Below, in pieces: positions 15,715 to 25,196 of a stretch of DNA of 64,000 nucleotides. The notes beneath the pieces are model-generated. The model was not told the origin of the DNA. It did no database searches and saw only the letters and a list, made by a program, of their open reading frames with translations. Position 1 is the stretch's first letter; the number at the start of each line of letters is the position of its first letter. Position numbers and translations under genes: made by a program. The stretch is from Muribaculaceae bacterium (GTDB lineage Bacteria; Bacteroidota; Bacteroidia; Bacteroidales; Muribaculaceae): assembly GCA_017405965.1 (NCBI GenBank), contig JAFQZK010000005.1, positions 62,001 to 126,000 on the forward strand. Direction: 5' to 3'.

Positions 15715-16200
15715 ATGACTGGCTTTTTCAAGAATCTGTTCCTGTATAGCGCGGGCCATACCTACAGCAACCTGTCGCGACTGTTCCTGCGCTTGTTCAC
15801 GGGCATCATGTTTCTGCAACTGTGCATTCGCCAGATGCTGAATTTTGACCAGATTGTGCCCACGTTCAATGGCTTCATGGGACTCTCGCCCGAAGCCTCC
15901 ATGACTGTGCTCGTTGTCATCGAGCTGTTGTGTGCCGTGTGCATCATGCTGGGACTGTTGACAAGGTTGGCGGTGCTGTTCCCGCTGGGACTGATGCTGA
16001 TTGCCGAGCGTGTCTTCATGTCGTCCCAATCTGCGGTGACCGATCAGCTGTTCAACTTTGTGCCGGGCTATCCCGTGATGTTCATCGGCATCTTTGTGTA
16101 CTTCCTGCTGGCGGGTCCCGGAAAGATTTCGCTGGACTACATCATCGCTGCTCATTTCACCGAGAATGCCACCGACGAGAAAGTCCTGGACAACGCTTAA
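15715..16200 (+). CDS. DoxX-family membrane protein
   Basis: A 161-residue protein with four hydrophobic segments, matching the DoxX family: LFLRLFTGIMFLQLCIRQ near the start and the PEASMTVLVVIELLCAVCI helix in the middle. DoxX-like proteins are small inner-membrane proteins linked to redox or quinone processes in some bacteria, but the role in this group is not established. It lies between the DUF5106 gene and mnmA; the 90-base gap upstream has no recognised feature. Confidence 0.8.
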   Translation: MTGFFKNLFLYSAGHTYSNLSRLFLRLFTGIMFLQLCIRQMLNFDQIVPTFNGFMGLSPEASMTVLVVIELLCAVCIMLGLLTRLAVLFPLGLMLIAERVFMSSQSAVTDQLFNFVPGYPVMFIGIFVYFLLAGPGKISLDYIIAAHFTENATDEKVLDNA

Positions 16201-16245
16201 CCGTGTGTTATTCTATAATTGACAGACACTTAGATTGAAAAGAAG

Positions 16246-17310
16246 TTGAGCATTGCAGTACTCATATCAGGTGGCGTTGACAGTGCCGTGGTGGTCCACC
16301 AGCTCAAGGAGCAGGGCGAGGACCTGCACCTGTTCTACATCCGCATCGGCATGGACAACGACGAGGGCGATTGCAGCGCCGAGGAGGACATCGAGATGTG
16401 CACCCTCATCGCGCATCGTTACGGCTTGCCGCTCGAGGTGGTGTCGCTGCACGAGGAGTATTGGGACCACGTGATGGAGTATGCCCTGCGCACCGTCAAG
16501 GCCGGCCTCACGCCCAACCCCGACATGATGTGTAACCGCATGATCAAGTTCGGCTTCTTTGAGCAACGCTGGGGCAAGGACTTTGACATGACGGCGACGG
16601 GCCATTATGCCACGACCCGAGTCATCGACGGCGTGAAATACCTGGCCACAGCGGTCGACCCCGTCAAGGACCAGACCGATTTCCTGGCCCAGATCACCTA
16701 CGAGCAGTTGTGCCATGTCATGTTCCCGATAGGCAACATGCCCAAGGAGGAGGTGCGCCGCATCGCCGAGGAAGTGCGCTTGCCCAATGCGCATCGTCGT
16801 GACAGCCAAGGTATCTGCTTCCTGGGTCAGATCGACTATAACGACTTCATCCGCCGCCACCTGGGCGAGCGTCCCGGCCCCATCATCGAGCTGGAGACTG
16901 GCCGCAAGCTGGGCGAGCACCGCGGCTATTGGTTCCACACAATCGGGCAGCGCAAAGGCTTGGGCCTGAGCGGCGGTCCGTGGTATGTGGTGCGCAAGAA
17001 CGTCGATGACAACGTCATCTACGTCTCGAACGGCTACGGCACGGCCAAGCAGTATGGTCGCACGCTCAACCTCGACGAGATGCACTTCATCTCGGGCAAC
17101 CCGTGGGAGGGTGTTGACGGCCCCGTTGACATCATGTTCAAGAACCGTCACACGCCTAACATCATGCGCGGCAAGTTCACCCGCACCGGCGACCGCCAGT
17201 GGGTCATCGAGAGCGAGGAGGATGTGCAGGGCATCGCCCCTGGCCAGTTTGCCGTCATCTATGACGCTCAGGGCCAGCTGTGCTACGGCAGCGGCATCAT
17301 TACCGCATGA
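16246..17310 (+). CDS. mnmA: tRNA-specific 2-thiouridylase
   Basis: A 354-residue PP-loop ATPase that thiolates U34 of Lys, Glu and Gln tRNAs. The ATP loop SGGVDS is at residues 8-13. The two catalytic cysteines of the family are in [13 protein letters not shown] (about residue 90) and DSQGICFLG (about residue 190), and the tRNA-binding block [14 protein letters not shown] is present. The start is a TTG at 16246: no ATG is available upstream before an in-frame stop, and the next internal one would remove the ATP loop. Length fits the family. It is an ordinary housekeeping gene. Confidence 0.93.
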   Translation: MSIAVLISGGVDSAVVVHQLKEQGEDLHLFYIRIGMDNDEGDCSAEEDIEMCTLIAHRYGLPLEVVSLHEEYWDHVMEYALRTVKAGLTPNPDMMCNRMIKFGFFEQRWGKDFDMTATGHYATTRVIDGVKYLATAVDPVKDQTDFLAQITYEQLCHVMFPIGNMPKEEVRRIAEEVRLPNAHRRDSQGICFLGQIDYNDFIRRHLGERPGPIIELETGRKLGEHRGYWFHTIGQRKGLGLSGGPWYVVRKNVDDNVIYVSNGYGTAKQYGRTLNLDEMHFISGNPWEGVDGPVDIMFKNRHTPNIMRGKFTRTGDRQWVIESEEDVQGIAPGQFAVIYDAQGQLCYGSGIITA

Positions 17311-17371
17311 AACAATACCCTTGTCATCAAACGAACTATACTGTTGATGACGCATTGAGATAAAGATATAA

Positions 17372-17968
17372 ATGGAGAATGAGAAATTGATAGAACTCAA
17401 GGTGCTGGGCATCACACGCAGTGAGGTGCAGCCGGGGGCTTATGCGCTGCTGCTGGAGAATGCCGACAGCACGCCCGACGTCGCTAGGCGCATCCCCATC
17501 GTGGTGGGCGCTGCCGAGGCCCAGTCCATCGCCGTCCATCTGGAGCAGGTGATGCCGTCTCGTCCGTTGACCCACGACCTGTTCGTGAGCATGTTCCATG
17601 CCTTCAAGATTGAACTGCAGCGAGTCACCATCTACAGCTTTAAGAACGGTGTTTTTGCCGCGATGATGCACGTGAGCAACGGTGAGGTGGAGCTGGATAT
17701 CGACGCCCGCACGAGCGACGCCATCTCCATCGCGCTGCGCACCGGGGCACCCATCTACACCACGGGCGAGGTGATGGAGCACACGAGTTACGAGTGGCGC
17801 CGTGACGGCGAATATAAGCCGCAGAAGCCCGTGCGTCTCGAGGACTTGCCTGTCGAGAAGCTGGAGCGCCGTCTGCAACGATATGTTGACCGGGAGGAGT
17901 ATGAAAAAGCCGCCCGTGTCCAAAAAATCATCGAGCAGAAAACTAATCCCGGCTCGAGTGAGGCTTAA
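17372..17968 (+). CDS. Bifunctional nuclease-domain protein with UvrB/C motif
   Basis: A 198-residue protein. Residues 1-130 are the BFN/DUF151 domain (LLLENADSTPDVARRIPIVVG, then SDAISIALRTGAPIY), a fold with DNase and RNase activity in plant and some bacterial members. The C-terminal about 35 residues (VEKLERRLQRYVDREEYEKAA) look like the UvrB/UvrC interaction helix pair. This arrangement is common and conserved in Bacteroidota, where the function is not well defined. The 61-base gap from mnmA has only a weak TCATCA/TGATGA hairpin. Confidence 0.85.
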   Translation: MENEKLIELKVLGITRSEVQPGAYALLLENADSTPDVARRIPIVVGAAEAQSIAVHLEQVMPSRPLTHDLFVSMFHAFKIELQRVTIYSFKNGVFAAMMHVSNGEVELDIDARTSDAISIALRTGAPIYTTGEVMEHTSYEWRRDGEYKPQKPVRLEDLPVEKLERRLQRYVDREEYEKAARVQKIIEQKTNPGSSEA

Positions 17969-17982
17969 TCTGGCATTTTTAG

Positions 17983-17990
17983 TATCTTTG
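17983..17990 (+). promoter_or_regulatory. -7 promoter element before the NupG-type permease
   Basis: TATCTTTG fits TAnnTTTG and lies 37 bases before the preferred ATG at 18028. No good -33 match is seen at the expected distance. Confidence 0.45.
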
Positions 17991-18027
17991 TGAGTTGAAT
18001 ATATTCATTAAAAAATACGTATTTCTT

Positions 18028-19353
18028 ATGAAAAATCTGAAGTTGAGACTCATTGTGATGAATTTCCTGGAGTTCGCCGTGTGGGGTGCCTATCTCACCT
18101 GCATGGGCAACTACCTGGGACGTGCCGGCATGGGCAGCGAGATTTCGTGGTTCTATGCCATCCAGGGCATCGTGTCGATTTTCATGCCCACGCTGATGGG
18201 TATTGTGGCCGACAAGTACATTCAGCCGCAGCGTTTGCTGGGCATCTGCCACCTGATTGCAGGTATGGCGATGATTGCGCTGGCCTATATGGGTATGACC
18301 AACCCCATGCCCAATAAGGTGGCCTTCATTACCATCTACACCCTCAGTGTCGCCTTCTACATGCCCACCTTGGCCTTGTCCAACACGGTGGCGTTCACCA
18401 TCCTCAAGGACAACGGCATGGACACCGAGAAGGACTTCCCGCCCATCCGCGTGTTCGGCACCATCGGTTTCATCGCCACGATGTGGTTTGTCAACTGTGC
18501 TGTGCTCGACAACGGCAGCTTCGGCTTCACGCTGGGCGAGAACGCCAACAAGTTCCAGTACACCTTCATGCAGTTCATGGTATCTGGTCTGCTGAGCATC
18601 GTGCTGTTCCTGTACTGCATGACTCTGCCCGCCTGCAGGCTGGTGAAGAAGGAGTCTCAGTCGCTGGCCGAGCAGTTGGGCCTGAGTGCCTTCAAGCTGT
18701 TCAAGACCAAGAAGATGGCCATGTTCTTCATCTTCTCGGCCATGTTGGGTATGTCGCTTCAGGTGACCAACGGCTTTGCCACCCCTTACCTGACTCACTT
18801 CAAGAGTGATCCCGCGATGGCCGACACCTTCGGTGCCAACAACGCCACGATGCTCGTGTCGCTCTCGCAGATTGCCGAGGCCCTGTGCATCCTGCTGATC
18901 CCGTTCTTCCTCAAGCGTTACGGCATCAAGGTCGTGATGTTGATCGCCATGTTCGCCTGGGTATTGAGGTTCGGCTTCTTCGGTGCCGGTAATCCTGCCT
19001 TCCCCGGTGTCATCCTGATTGTGCTGTCGTGTCTGGTCTATGGTGTTGCCTTTGACTTCTTCAACGTCTCGGGCGGTATCTTTGTGGACAAGGAATGCGA
19101 GCCCAATGTCAAGGCTTCGGCTCAGGGCTTGTTCATGCTGATGACCAACGGTTTGGGTGCCACCATCGGTACGCTGGCCGCCGGTGCCATTGTCAACAGC
19201 CTGTGCCACTGGACCGAGGACGGCTTCCTCGTGGGCAACAACCCGACGAGCTGGAGCACCGCATGGTACATCTTCGCCGCGTTTGCCCTGGTGGTAGCCG
19301 TGTCGTTCATGTTCCTGTTCAAGTACAAGCACGTGAGAGAGGACCAGAAGTAA
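18028..19353 (+). CDS. Nucleoside:H+ symporter (NupG-type) MFS permease
   Basis: A 441-residue protein with 12 predicted membrane segments. The start LKLRLIVMNFLEFAVWGAYLT and the block SWFYAIQGIVSIFMPTLMG are typical of the NupG/XapB nucleoside permease family widely found in Bacteroidota. The ATG at 18028 is preferred over an upstream TTG at 17995, since it gives the family's usual N-terminus and leaves room for the -7 box at 17983. It imports a nucleoside or related small molecule by proton symport; the substrate is not determined. rsmE follows seven bases after its stop. Confidence 0.85.
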   Translation: MKNLKLRLIVMNFLEFAVWGAYLTCMGNYLGRAGMGSEISWFYAIQGIVSIFMPTLMGIVADKYIQPQRLLGICHLIAGMAMIALAYMGMTNPMPNKVAFITIYTLSVAFYMPTLALSNTVAFTILKDNGMDTEKDFPPIRVFGTIGFIATMWFVNCAVLDNGSFGFTLGENANKFQYTFMQFMVSGLLSIVLFLYCMTLPACRLVKKESQSLAEQLGLSAFKLFKTKKMAMFFIFSAMLGMSLQVTNGFATPYLTHFKSDPAMADTFGANNATMLVSLSQIAEALCILLIPFFLKRYGIKVVMLIAMFAWVLRFGFFGAGNPAFPGVILIVLSCLVYGVAFDFFNVSGGIFVDKECEPNVKASAQGLFMLMTNGLGATIGTLAAGAIVNSLCHWTEDGFLVGNNPTSWSTAWYIFAAFALVVAVSFMFLFKYKHVREDQK

Positions 19354-19360
19354 AGAACCC

Positions 19361-20083
19361 ATGCACCGTTTCTATTGTCCTGACATAGCCGACACGTTGA
19401 CGCTGGGCGAGGAAGACTCCAAGCACTGCGTGAAGGTGTTGCGCATGGACGGGGGCGATCTCATTGAGGTCGTTGACGGGAACGGTAACCTGTATACCTG
19501 CCGCATCACGATGGCGCACCCCAAGCGGTGCGCCGTCGAGGTGGTGGAGCAAGTGGAGCAGCCCCCGCATTGGGACTGCCGGATTGTATTGGGCATCGCG
19601 CCCACCAAGCATCTCGACCGCATGGAATGGCTCGCCGAGAAATGTGTGGAGATGGGTGTGGACCGTATCGTGCCCCTGCGCTGCCACAACAGCGAGCGCA
19701 CGGTGCTGAAGACCGACCGCTTGAGGAAAATCATGGTGTCGGCCATGAAGCAGTCCCTCAAGGCCACCCTGCCGCAGCTCGACGAACTGACGGCTGTCGA
19801 GCAGCTGATGAAAGAGCCGTTCGACGGCGTGCGCTGCATTGCCTACTGTGACGAGCAACTGCCTCGTGAGCAGCGCCAGACACTGGCCAGCGCCTATCAG
19901 CCTGGCCGTGACGTGATGGTGCTCATCGGCCCCGAGGGTGACTTCAGCCCCAAGGAGGTGCAAGTGGCCCGCGAATCAGGCTTCGCTCCCGTGACGCTGG
20001 GCGATAGCCGCCTGCGCACCGAGACCGCCGGCATGATGGCCGTGGCGTTTATTCACGCTTTGAATTCAAGGCGCGAAGTTTAG
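19361..20083 (+). CDS. rsmE: 16S rRNA m3U1498 methyltransferase
   Basis: A 240-residue SPOUT-class enzyme methylating N3 of U1498 in 16S rRNA with SAM. The N-terminal PUA-like part has HCVKVLRMDGGD, and the C-terminal knot has IGPEGDFSPKEV (about 188-199) and TLGDSRLRTETAGM, which are the SAM-binding trefoil signatures. Length fits. It starts 7 bases after the permease, so the two are co-transcribed. Confidence 0.95.
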   Translation: MHRFYCPDIADTLTLGEEDSKHCVKVLRMDGGDLIEVVDGNGNLYTCRITMAHPKRCAVEVVEQVEQPPHWDCRIVLGIAPTKHLDRMEWLAEKCVEMGVDRIVPLRCHNSERTVLKTDRLRKIMVSAMKQSLKATLPQLDELTAVEQLMKEPFDGVRCIAYCDEQLPREQRQTLASAYQPGRDVMVLIGPEGDFSPKEVQVARESGFAPVTLGDSRLRTETAGMMAVAFIHALNSRREV

Positions 20084-20106
20084 AGTTTACAAACAAACAT
20101 GCTGGC

Positions 20107-20148
20107 AGCTAAACCCTAACAGTTGATAGCTGACAGCAAAAAGCTGAA
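20107..20148. repeat. Degenerate 7-bp tandem array before kdsA
   Basis: Six head-to-tail heptamers such as AGCTAAA, AGTTGAT, AGCTGAC, AGCAAAA and AGCTGAA fill the gap between rsmE and the kdsA start. The same AGCT-type heptamer recurs after the genes at 25197 and 33528. Confidence 0.5.
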
Positions 20149-20155
20149 AAACTAT

Positions 20156-20968
20156 ATGTTGAACAAATTGCTGTCGTCGCCCAACTTTTTCCTGCTCGCC
20201 GGTCCCTGTGTGATCGAGGGTGAGGAGATGGCGATGGATATTGCCGAGAAGGCGCTCAAAATCACCCAATCGCTGGGCATCCCCTACGTGTTCAAGGGCA
20301 GTTACCGCAAGGCCAACCGCTCTCGCATCGATTCGTTCACCGGCATCGGTGACGAGAAGGCGCTGAAAATCCTGCGCAAAGTGGGCGAGACCTTCAAAAT
20401 TCCCGTGGTGACTGATATTCACGAGCCCGTCGAGGCCGATATCGCTGCCGAGTATGTCGATGTGCTTCAGATTCCCGCCTTCCTGTGCCGCCAGACCGAA
20501 TTGCTGGTCGCTGCGGCCCACACGGGACGTCTGGTGAACATCAAGAAAGGGCAGTTCCTGGCACCCGAGTCGATGCGCTTTGCCGTGCAGAAGGTGATTG
20601 ACGCTGGCAACGACCAAGTGACCATCACCGAGCGCGGCACCACCTTCGGTTATCAAGACCTGGTGGTGGATTTCCGCGGTGTGCCCGTGATGCAGGCTTT
20701 TGCGCCTGTCATCGTGGACGTCACCCACAGCCTGCAGCAGCCCAATCAGGGTGGGGGAGTGACCGGAGGTCGCCCCGAGCTCATCGAGACGATGGCCCGT
20801 GCTGCCATTGCCGCTGGAGCCGACGGCTTGTTCCTCGAGACCCACCAAGACCCGTCAGTGGCCAAGAGCGACGGCGCCAACATGCTGCGCCTTGATTTGC
20901 TTGAGGGCCTGCTGACGCGCCTTTCCCGCCTCAAAGCCACCATCAACGAAATTGATAACAAACTGTAA
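20156..20968 (+). CDS. kdsA: KDO-8-phosphate synthase
   Basis: A 270-residue aldolase-class enzyme that condenses arabinose-5-phosphate with phosphoenolpyruvate to KDO-8-phosphate for lipopolysaccharide core. Motifs: FLLAGPCVIEGEEMA (about 12-26), FKGSYRKANRSRIDSF (about 44-59, substrate-binding), ITERGTTFGYQDLVVDFR (about 160-177) and LFLETHQDPSVAKSDG. The ATG at 20156 follows directly after a heptamer repeat array; an in-frame TTG at 20123 would translate that array and is rejected. Length matches Bacteroidota KdsA. Confidence 0.96.
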   Translation: MLNKLLSSPNFFLLAGPCVIEGEEMAMDIAEKALKITQSLGIPYVFKGSYRKANRSRIDSFTGIGDEKALKILRKVGETFKIPVVTDIHEPVEADIAAEYVDVLQIPAFLCRQTELLVAAAHTGRLVNIKKGQFLAPESMRFAVQKVIDAGNDQVTITERGTTFGYQDLVVDFRGVPVMQAFAPVIVDVTHSLQQPNQGGGVTGGRPELIETMARAAIAAGADGLFLETHQDPSVAKSDGANMLRLDLLEGLLTRLSRLKATINEIDNKL

Positions 20969-20992
20969 TACAAACTAGAAGATATCTGCGAT

Positions 20993-22591
20993 ATGAACAC
21001 CAAGAAGTTTTTCCTGCTGCTCGTGATTGCTGTCACCGCGTTTACTGCTGTGTGCCAGAGCAATGATGTCGTGTTCAGGGACAAGATGACCAGTGCCGTG
21101 ATGAAGGTCTATGATGAACATCTGGCCCAGAATCCCAACGATTACAACATCCTGTTCGCCCGTGCTCACCAGAATTTCTATAACGGTGACTACACTGCCG
21201 CCCTGGCCGATGTGAATCAGGCGCTCATGCTCACGCCCAAGACCGATAAGGACTTGAGGTTTGACGAGTACATCCTGCGTGCCCGCATCAGCGATGCCCG
21301 CCGTGACTACACGAGCGAGCTGGCTGACCTGCGTCTGGCCCAGGAACTGCAGCCCAAATCGCTGCCTTGCACCGACCTCATCGCCAAGGCCAACCTCAAG
21401 ACCGGTGACCTCGCTGCCGCCGAGAAAGCCTTCAAGGCCATCCTGCGCGCCGAGTCGATGAACTACGACGCGATGTATGGCTTGGCCCAGGTAGAGCAGG
21501 GACGCGGTAACGACAAGGCAGCCATTGCCCAGGTGAGCAAGGCTGTGGAGTTGTTCCGTGCCGAGCCGCAGGTGTATGTGAACCGAGCAGATATCTTTAA
21601 GCGTCAAGGCAACATCGAGGCTGCCGTTCAAGATCTGCTGATGGGTATGGCTGTGGGCAACGGCGGTAACGCGGCCCAGCGCCTGTTTGACTTGAGTGAC
21701 ACCCATTACGACGCCGTGATGCGTTCTCTTGACGATATCGCTAATCGCAGCACCGAGGGTGGTGGCTTGTTCCGCTATCTGCGCGCCAACATCGCTCTGG
21801 ACCATTGCCGCTATGCTCAGGCCCTGAGCGACCTGAACCGCATCGTGAACCAGAACCTGTATGACAGTCCCGAGGTGTATAACAGCATGGCCAAGTGCTT
21901 GCTGGAACTGGGCCGCTACGACGAGGCTGTACTGAAGGCCGACAAGGCCCTTTCCATCGATCCCTCGCAGCCCGAATTTTATCTGGTGAGGTCCCAGGCC
22001 GAATACAATGTGGGCGAGGGTGGCAACCACGAGGCCGCTATGGAATGGCTGAACCGTTGCTCACTCATGGCTCCGCAATGTGTTCCCATGCTGCTGGCCA
22101 AGGCCGCCTTGTTCAGCCGCCAAGGCAATGACAATGAGGCCCTGGGCTACCTCAACGCAGTCCTGGCCAACGAGTCGGGCAACGCCGAGGCGCTGCTGTC
22201 GCGCGCCCTCGTTCTCAAGCGGTTGGGCTATGACCAACTGGCCATCACCAACCTGAACACGATGTTGCTGCTGAGCGACGACATCTATGACCTGAAGGGC
22301 TTTGCCTTCAACGAATTAGGCCGTGACAGCGAAGCTTTCTCCTGGCTGAATCAAATCACCTCGACCCCGATGCCAGGCGGCGAGAATTACTATTATGCCG
22401 CACTTTTCATGGCTCAGCGCGGCGACAATTTCAAGGCTAAAGAATATCTCGAGAAAGCGATAGAGCTGGGCTACGGCAGCCGTCACAACCTGCTGCGTGA
22501 CGACCTGTTCCCCATCACGCTCAAGGCGTTGCGCGCCGAGCCGGGTTATGACCTGATTGTGGACAAGGCGCAGCGCAACTTCGTGGAGTGA
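20993..22591 (+). CDS. Exported tetratricopeptide-repeat protein
   Basis: A 532-residue protein with a signal peptide (hydrophobic residues 5-20) and many TPR-type helix pairs, for example ADVNQALMLTPKTDKD, AEKAFKAILRAESMNYDAMYG, ALKADKALSIDPSQPEFYLV-type units and a last one ending AIELGYG. It is probably periplasmic and a scaffold for protein contacts. It lies between kdsA and a BamA/TamA-like barrel gene, 35 bases upstream of the latter, so a link to outer-membrane biogenesis is possible but not shown. No catalytic domain is visible. Confidence 0.8.
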   Translation: MNTKKFFLLLVIAVTAFTAVCQSNDVVFRDKMTSAVMKVYDEHLAQNPNDYNILFARAHQNFYNGDYTAALADVNQALMLTPKTDKDLRFDEYILRARISDARRDYTSELADLRLAQELQPKSLPCTDLIAKANLKTGDLAAAEKAFKAILRAESMNYDAMYGLAQVEQGRGNDKAAIAQVSKAVELFRAEPQVYVNRADIFKRQGNIEAAVQDLLMGMAVGNGGNAAQRLFDLSDTHYDAVMRSLDDIANRSTEGGGLFRYLRANIALDHCRYAQALSDLNRIVNQNLYDSPEVYNSMAKCLLELGRYDEAVLKADKALSIDPSQPEFYLVRSQAEYNVGEGGNHEAAMEWLNRCSLMAPQCVPMLLAKAALFSRQGNDNEALGYLNAVLANESGNAEALLSRALVLKRLGYDQLAITNLNTMLLLSDDIYDLKGFAFNELGRDSEAFSWLNQITSTPMPGGENYYYAALFMAQRGDNFKAKEYLEKAIELGYGSRHNLLRDDLFPITLKALRAEPGYDLIVDKAQRNFVE

Positions 22592-22626
22592 TGCATGCTT
22601 TCAAGGGTTAGGAATTGTTGCTGGAG

Positions 22627-24966
22627 ATGAAACGTCGGGTCGGCGGGATATGGACAGGACTTGCCATGGCATTTGTGGTCATGGCTGTGTTCACGTCTTG
22701 CAGTTCGACAAAGCATGTGCCTCAGGGCCAGTTGCTGCTCGACAAGGTCAACATCAACATTGCTGATCCCCGTGACGACGTGAAGTCGTCCCAACTTGCC
22801 AACTATCTGCGTCAGAACGCCAATCACCGCGTGTTGGGCGGCCTGAAGCTGCAGCTGGCGTTCTATAACATGTCGGGTCATGACACGACCAAGTGGTACA
22901 ACAAGTGGATCCAGCGCGTGGGCACTCCGCCGGTCATCTATGACAGCACATTGACGGAGGCCAGTGCCGAACAGTTGCGCACGGCACTCATCAACCGCGG
23001 TTACATGAACAACGAGGTGGGCTACCGTGTAAAGACCGATTCGGTGAAACGCAAGGCCAAGGTGGACTTTGACATCACGCTGGGTGAGCCCTATTACATC
23101 CGTTCGATAGCCTACGACATCCCGGATGACGCCTTGGAGGAACTCATCCTGGCCGACACGAGTTCCTTTGTCGTTCACACGGGCGACTTGCTGAATTTCA
23201 ACAACCTCAACGACTGGCGCCAACAGATCACCGAGGACCTGCGCAACCGCGGTTACTACGCGTTCAACAAGGAATACATCACCTTCATGGCCGACACAGC
23301 GGCCAATTCTAAGGCCGTTGACTTGACCCTCAGCACCCGCGACCCCTACCACAACGACCACATGCCCTATTATACCGAGCACGAGCCGTTCTATGTCCGT
23401 GAGGTCGTGTATGTGACCAACTATGACCCTGTCGAGATGCATGACGGCTATTTTGGTGTTGACACGGTCACGCTGAAAAGCGGTGCGAAGGTGTATGAGG
23501 ATCCTGAGCACTATATCCGTCTTGACTTGCTCGACGAGTGCAACCATATCGAACCCGGATCATTGTACAGTGCCGATGCAGTCAACCGCACTTACCGTGC
23601 CTTGGGCCGCCTGAATGTTCTCAAGCAAATCAACATTGACGTGCGTCCCGTGGGCGAGGTTGACGGCGTGCTCATGGTTGATGCCTTCGTGCTTTTGCAG
23701 CCCGACAAGACTCAGACCGTGTCGGTTTCGCTCGAGGGAACCAACCGAGAGGGCGACTTGGGATTCGGTGTCGGCTTGGACTATGAGCACCGCAACATCT
23801 TCAAGGGCGCCGAGGTCTTTAATGCCAAGGCAAGGGTGTCCTATGAGAGCATCTCGGGTAACGTGAGTGGCCTGATCAACAACAACTACAGCGAGTACAG
23901 CACCGAACTGGGCATCACCTTCCCCAAGTTCATGGCCCCCTTACTCAAGCGCTCGTTCAAGCGCAAGATACAGGCATCGACGATTTTCAGCGTTAACTTC
24001 GACTATCAGGCACGCCCCGAGTTCACCCGTGTGATTGCCGGTGGCGGTTGGCGTTACCAGTGGAGTGAGCCGAGCCGTCGCATGTCCCACACCCTAACAC
24101 TGGTTGACCTGAGCTTCATCAGCGTGCCCAAGAAAAGCGAGGAGTTCAAGAAACGCATCATCAATCCGCTGCTGTCCTACAGCTATGAGGACCACTTGAT
24201 CATGAGGATGGGCTACAACTTCTATCGCACCAACAAAGCCTTGATGAGCGTGCAGCAGATGGGACTGTTCCAGCGTGACGTGTTCACCATTCGCGCATCG
24301 GTCGAGACCGCCGGCAACTTGCTCTACGGTCTGTCTCACCTCACTCGCCAAAAGCCTGATGAGAATGGGGCCTACAAGGCGCTGGGCATCCGTTACTCGC
24401 AGTATGTCAAGGCCGAAGCCGACTATGCCTTTACCCATTACTTCGACCGTCGTCAGAGCATCGCCTTCCATGTGGGAGCAGGCATCGCCATCCCCTATGG
24501 CAACGGCGACGAGCTGCCGTTCGAGAAACGCTTCTACAGCGGTGGCGCCAACAGCGTGCGCGGTTGGGGCGTGCGCACCCTAGGTCCTGGCAGCTTCGAC
24601 AGCAACAACAGCCTCGAGAACTTCATCTTCCAGTGTGGAGATATACGCTTCGACGTCAATCTGGAATACAGGGCCAAGCTCTTCTGGGTTGTTGAGCTGG
24701 GTTTGTTCCTGGATGCCGGCAATATCTGGACCATCAAGGACTATGATCTTCAAAAAGGAGGCGTATTCAAGTTCAACAAGTTCTATGAGCAGATTGCAGC
24801 GGCCTATGGTGCCGGTATCCGCTTGGATTTCAAGTATTTCCTCGTGCGTGTCGATATGGGTATGAAGGCCCACAATCCCGCCAGCGGTCAGGAACACTGG
24901 CCCTTGTTCCATCCACTGTTCAAGCGCGACAGCGAGTTCCACTTCTCGGTGGGCTACCCGTTCTGA
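22627..24966 (+). CDS. BamA/TamA-like outer-membrane lipoprotein (Omp85 family)
   Basis: A 779-residue Omp85-superfamily protein. The N-terminus has a lipobox (MAVFTSCSS, Cys about residue 27), as in the Bacteroidota lipidated BamA/TamA relatives; then several POTRA-like segments (YYIRSIAYDIPDD; ADAVNRTYRALGRLNVLKQI) and a C-terminal 16-strand barrel ending VGYPF. The barrel has the L6-loop motif GGANSVRGWGVRTLGPG (about 638-654; core VRGW), diagnostic of Omp85. The ATG at 22627 is preferred over a TTG at 22615. It probably helps insert barrel proteins or move lipids/proteins at the outer membrane. A terminator follows. Confidence 0.88.
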   Translation: MKRRVGGIWTGLAMAFVVMAVFTSCSSTKHVPQGQLLLDKVNINIADPRDDVKSSQLANYLRQNANHRVLGGLKLQLAFYNMSGHDTTKWYNKWIQRVGTPPVIYDSTLTEASAEQLRTALINRGYMNNEVGYRVKTDSVKRKAKVDFDITLGEPYYIRSIAYDIPDDALEELILADTSSFVVHTGDLLNFNNLNDWRQQITEDLRNRGYYAFNKEYITFMADTAANSKAVDLTLSTRDPYHNDHMPYYTEHEPFYVREVVYVTNYDPVEMHDGYFGVDTVTLKSGAKVYEDPEHYIRLDLLDECNHIEPGSLYSADAVNRTYRALGRLNVLKQINIDVRPVGEVDGVLMVDAFVLLQPDKTQTVSVSLEGTNREGDLGFGVGLDYEHRNIFKGAEVFNAKARVSYESISGNVSGLINNNYSEYSTELGITFPKFMAPLLKRSFKRKIQASTIFSVNFDYQARPEFTRVIAGGGWRYQWSEPSRRMSHTLTLVDLSFISVPKKSEEFKKRIINPLLSYSYEDHLIMRMGYNFYRTNKALMSVQQMGLFQRDVFTIRASVETAGNLLYGLSHLTRQKPDENGAYKALGIRYSQYVKAEADYAFTHYFDRRQSIAFHVGAGIAIPYGNGDELPFEKRFYSGGANSVRGWGVRTLGPGSFDSNNSLENFIFQCGDIRFDVNLEYRAKLFWVVELGLFLDAGNIWTIKDYDLQKGGVFKFNKFYEQIAAAYGAGIRLDFKYFLVRVDMGMKAHNPASGQEHWPLFHPLFKRDSEFHFSVGYPF

Positions 24967-25019
24967 TAACTGCATTATAACTTTTAGCACCTTGACATGA
25001 TCATCTGAGGGTAAAAGAG

Positions 25020-25040
25020 AGGGCTTGGTTGCCCTTTTTC
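25020..25040 (+). terminator. Terminator after the Omp85-family gene
   Basis: AGGGC (25020-25024) pairs with GCCCT (25031-25035) around a TTGGTT loop and is followed by a run of T. Confidence 0.75.
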
Positions 25041-25145
25041 GTCAGGTGGGGGCGGCGAATGATAGGTTTTCATGTCCTTTATACTATTTTTGGTAGTATT
25101 TTTTCTTTTTTTTTGTTATCTCTAAGTTTTTTGTTAAATTTTTAA

Positions 25146-25153
25146 TACATTTG
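25146..25153 (+). promoter_or_regulatory. -7 promoter element before the choice-of-anchor protein
   Basis: TACATTTG fits TAnnTTTG, about 44 bases before the start codon, after a very T-rich stretch (25081-25142). No TTTG at the ideal -33 distance is present. Confidence 0.55.
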
Positions 25154-25196
25154 CAGCAATATTTCGCTTTATGTTTAACTTTTAATTTTATTCTTT

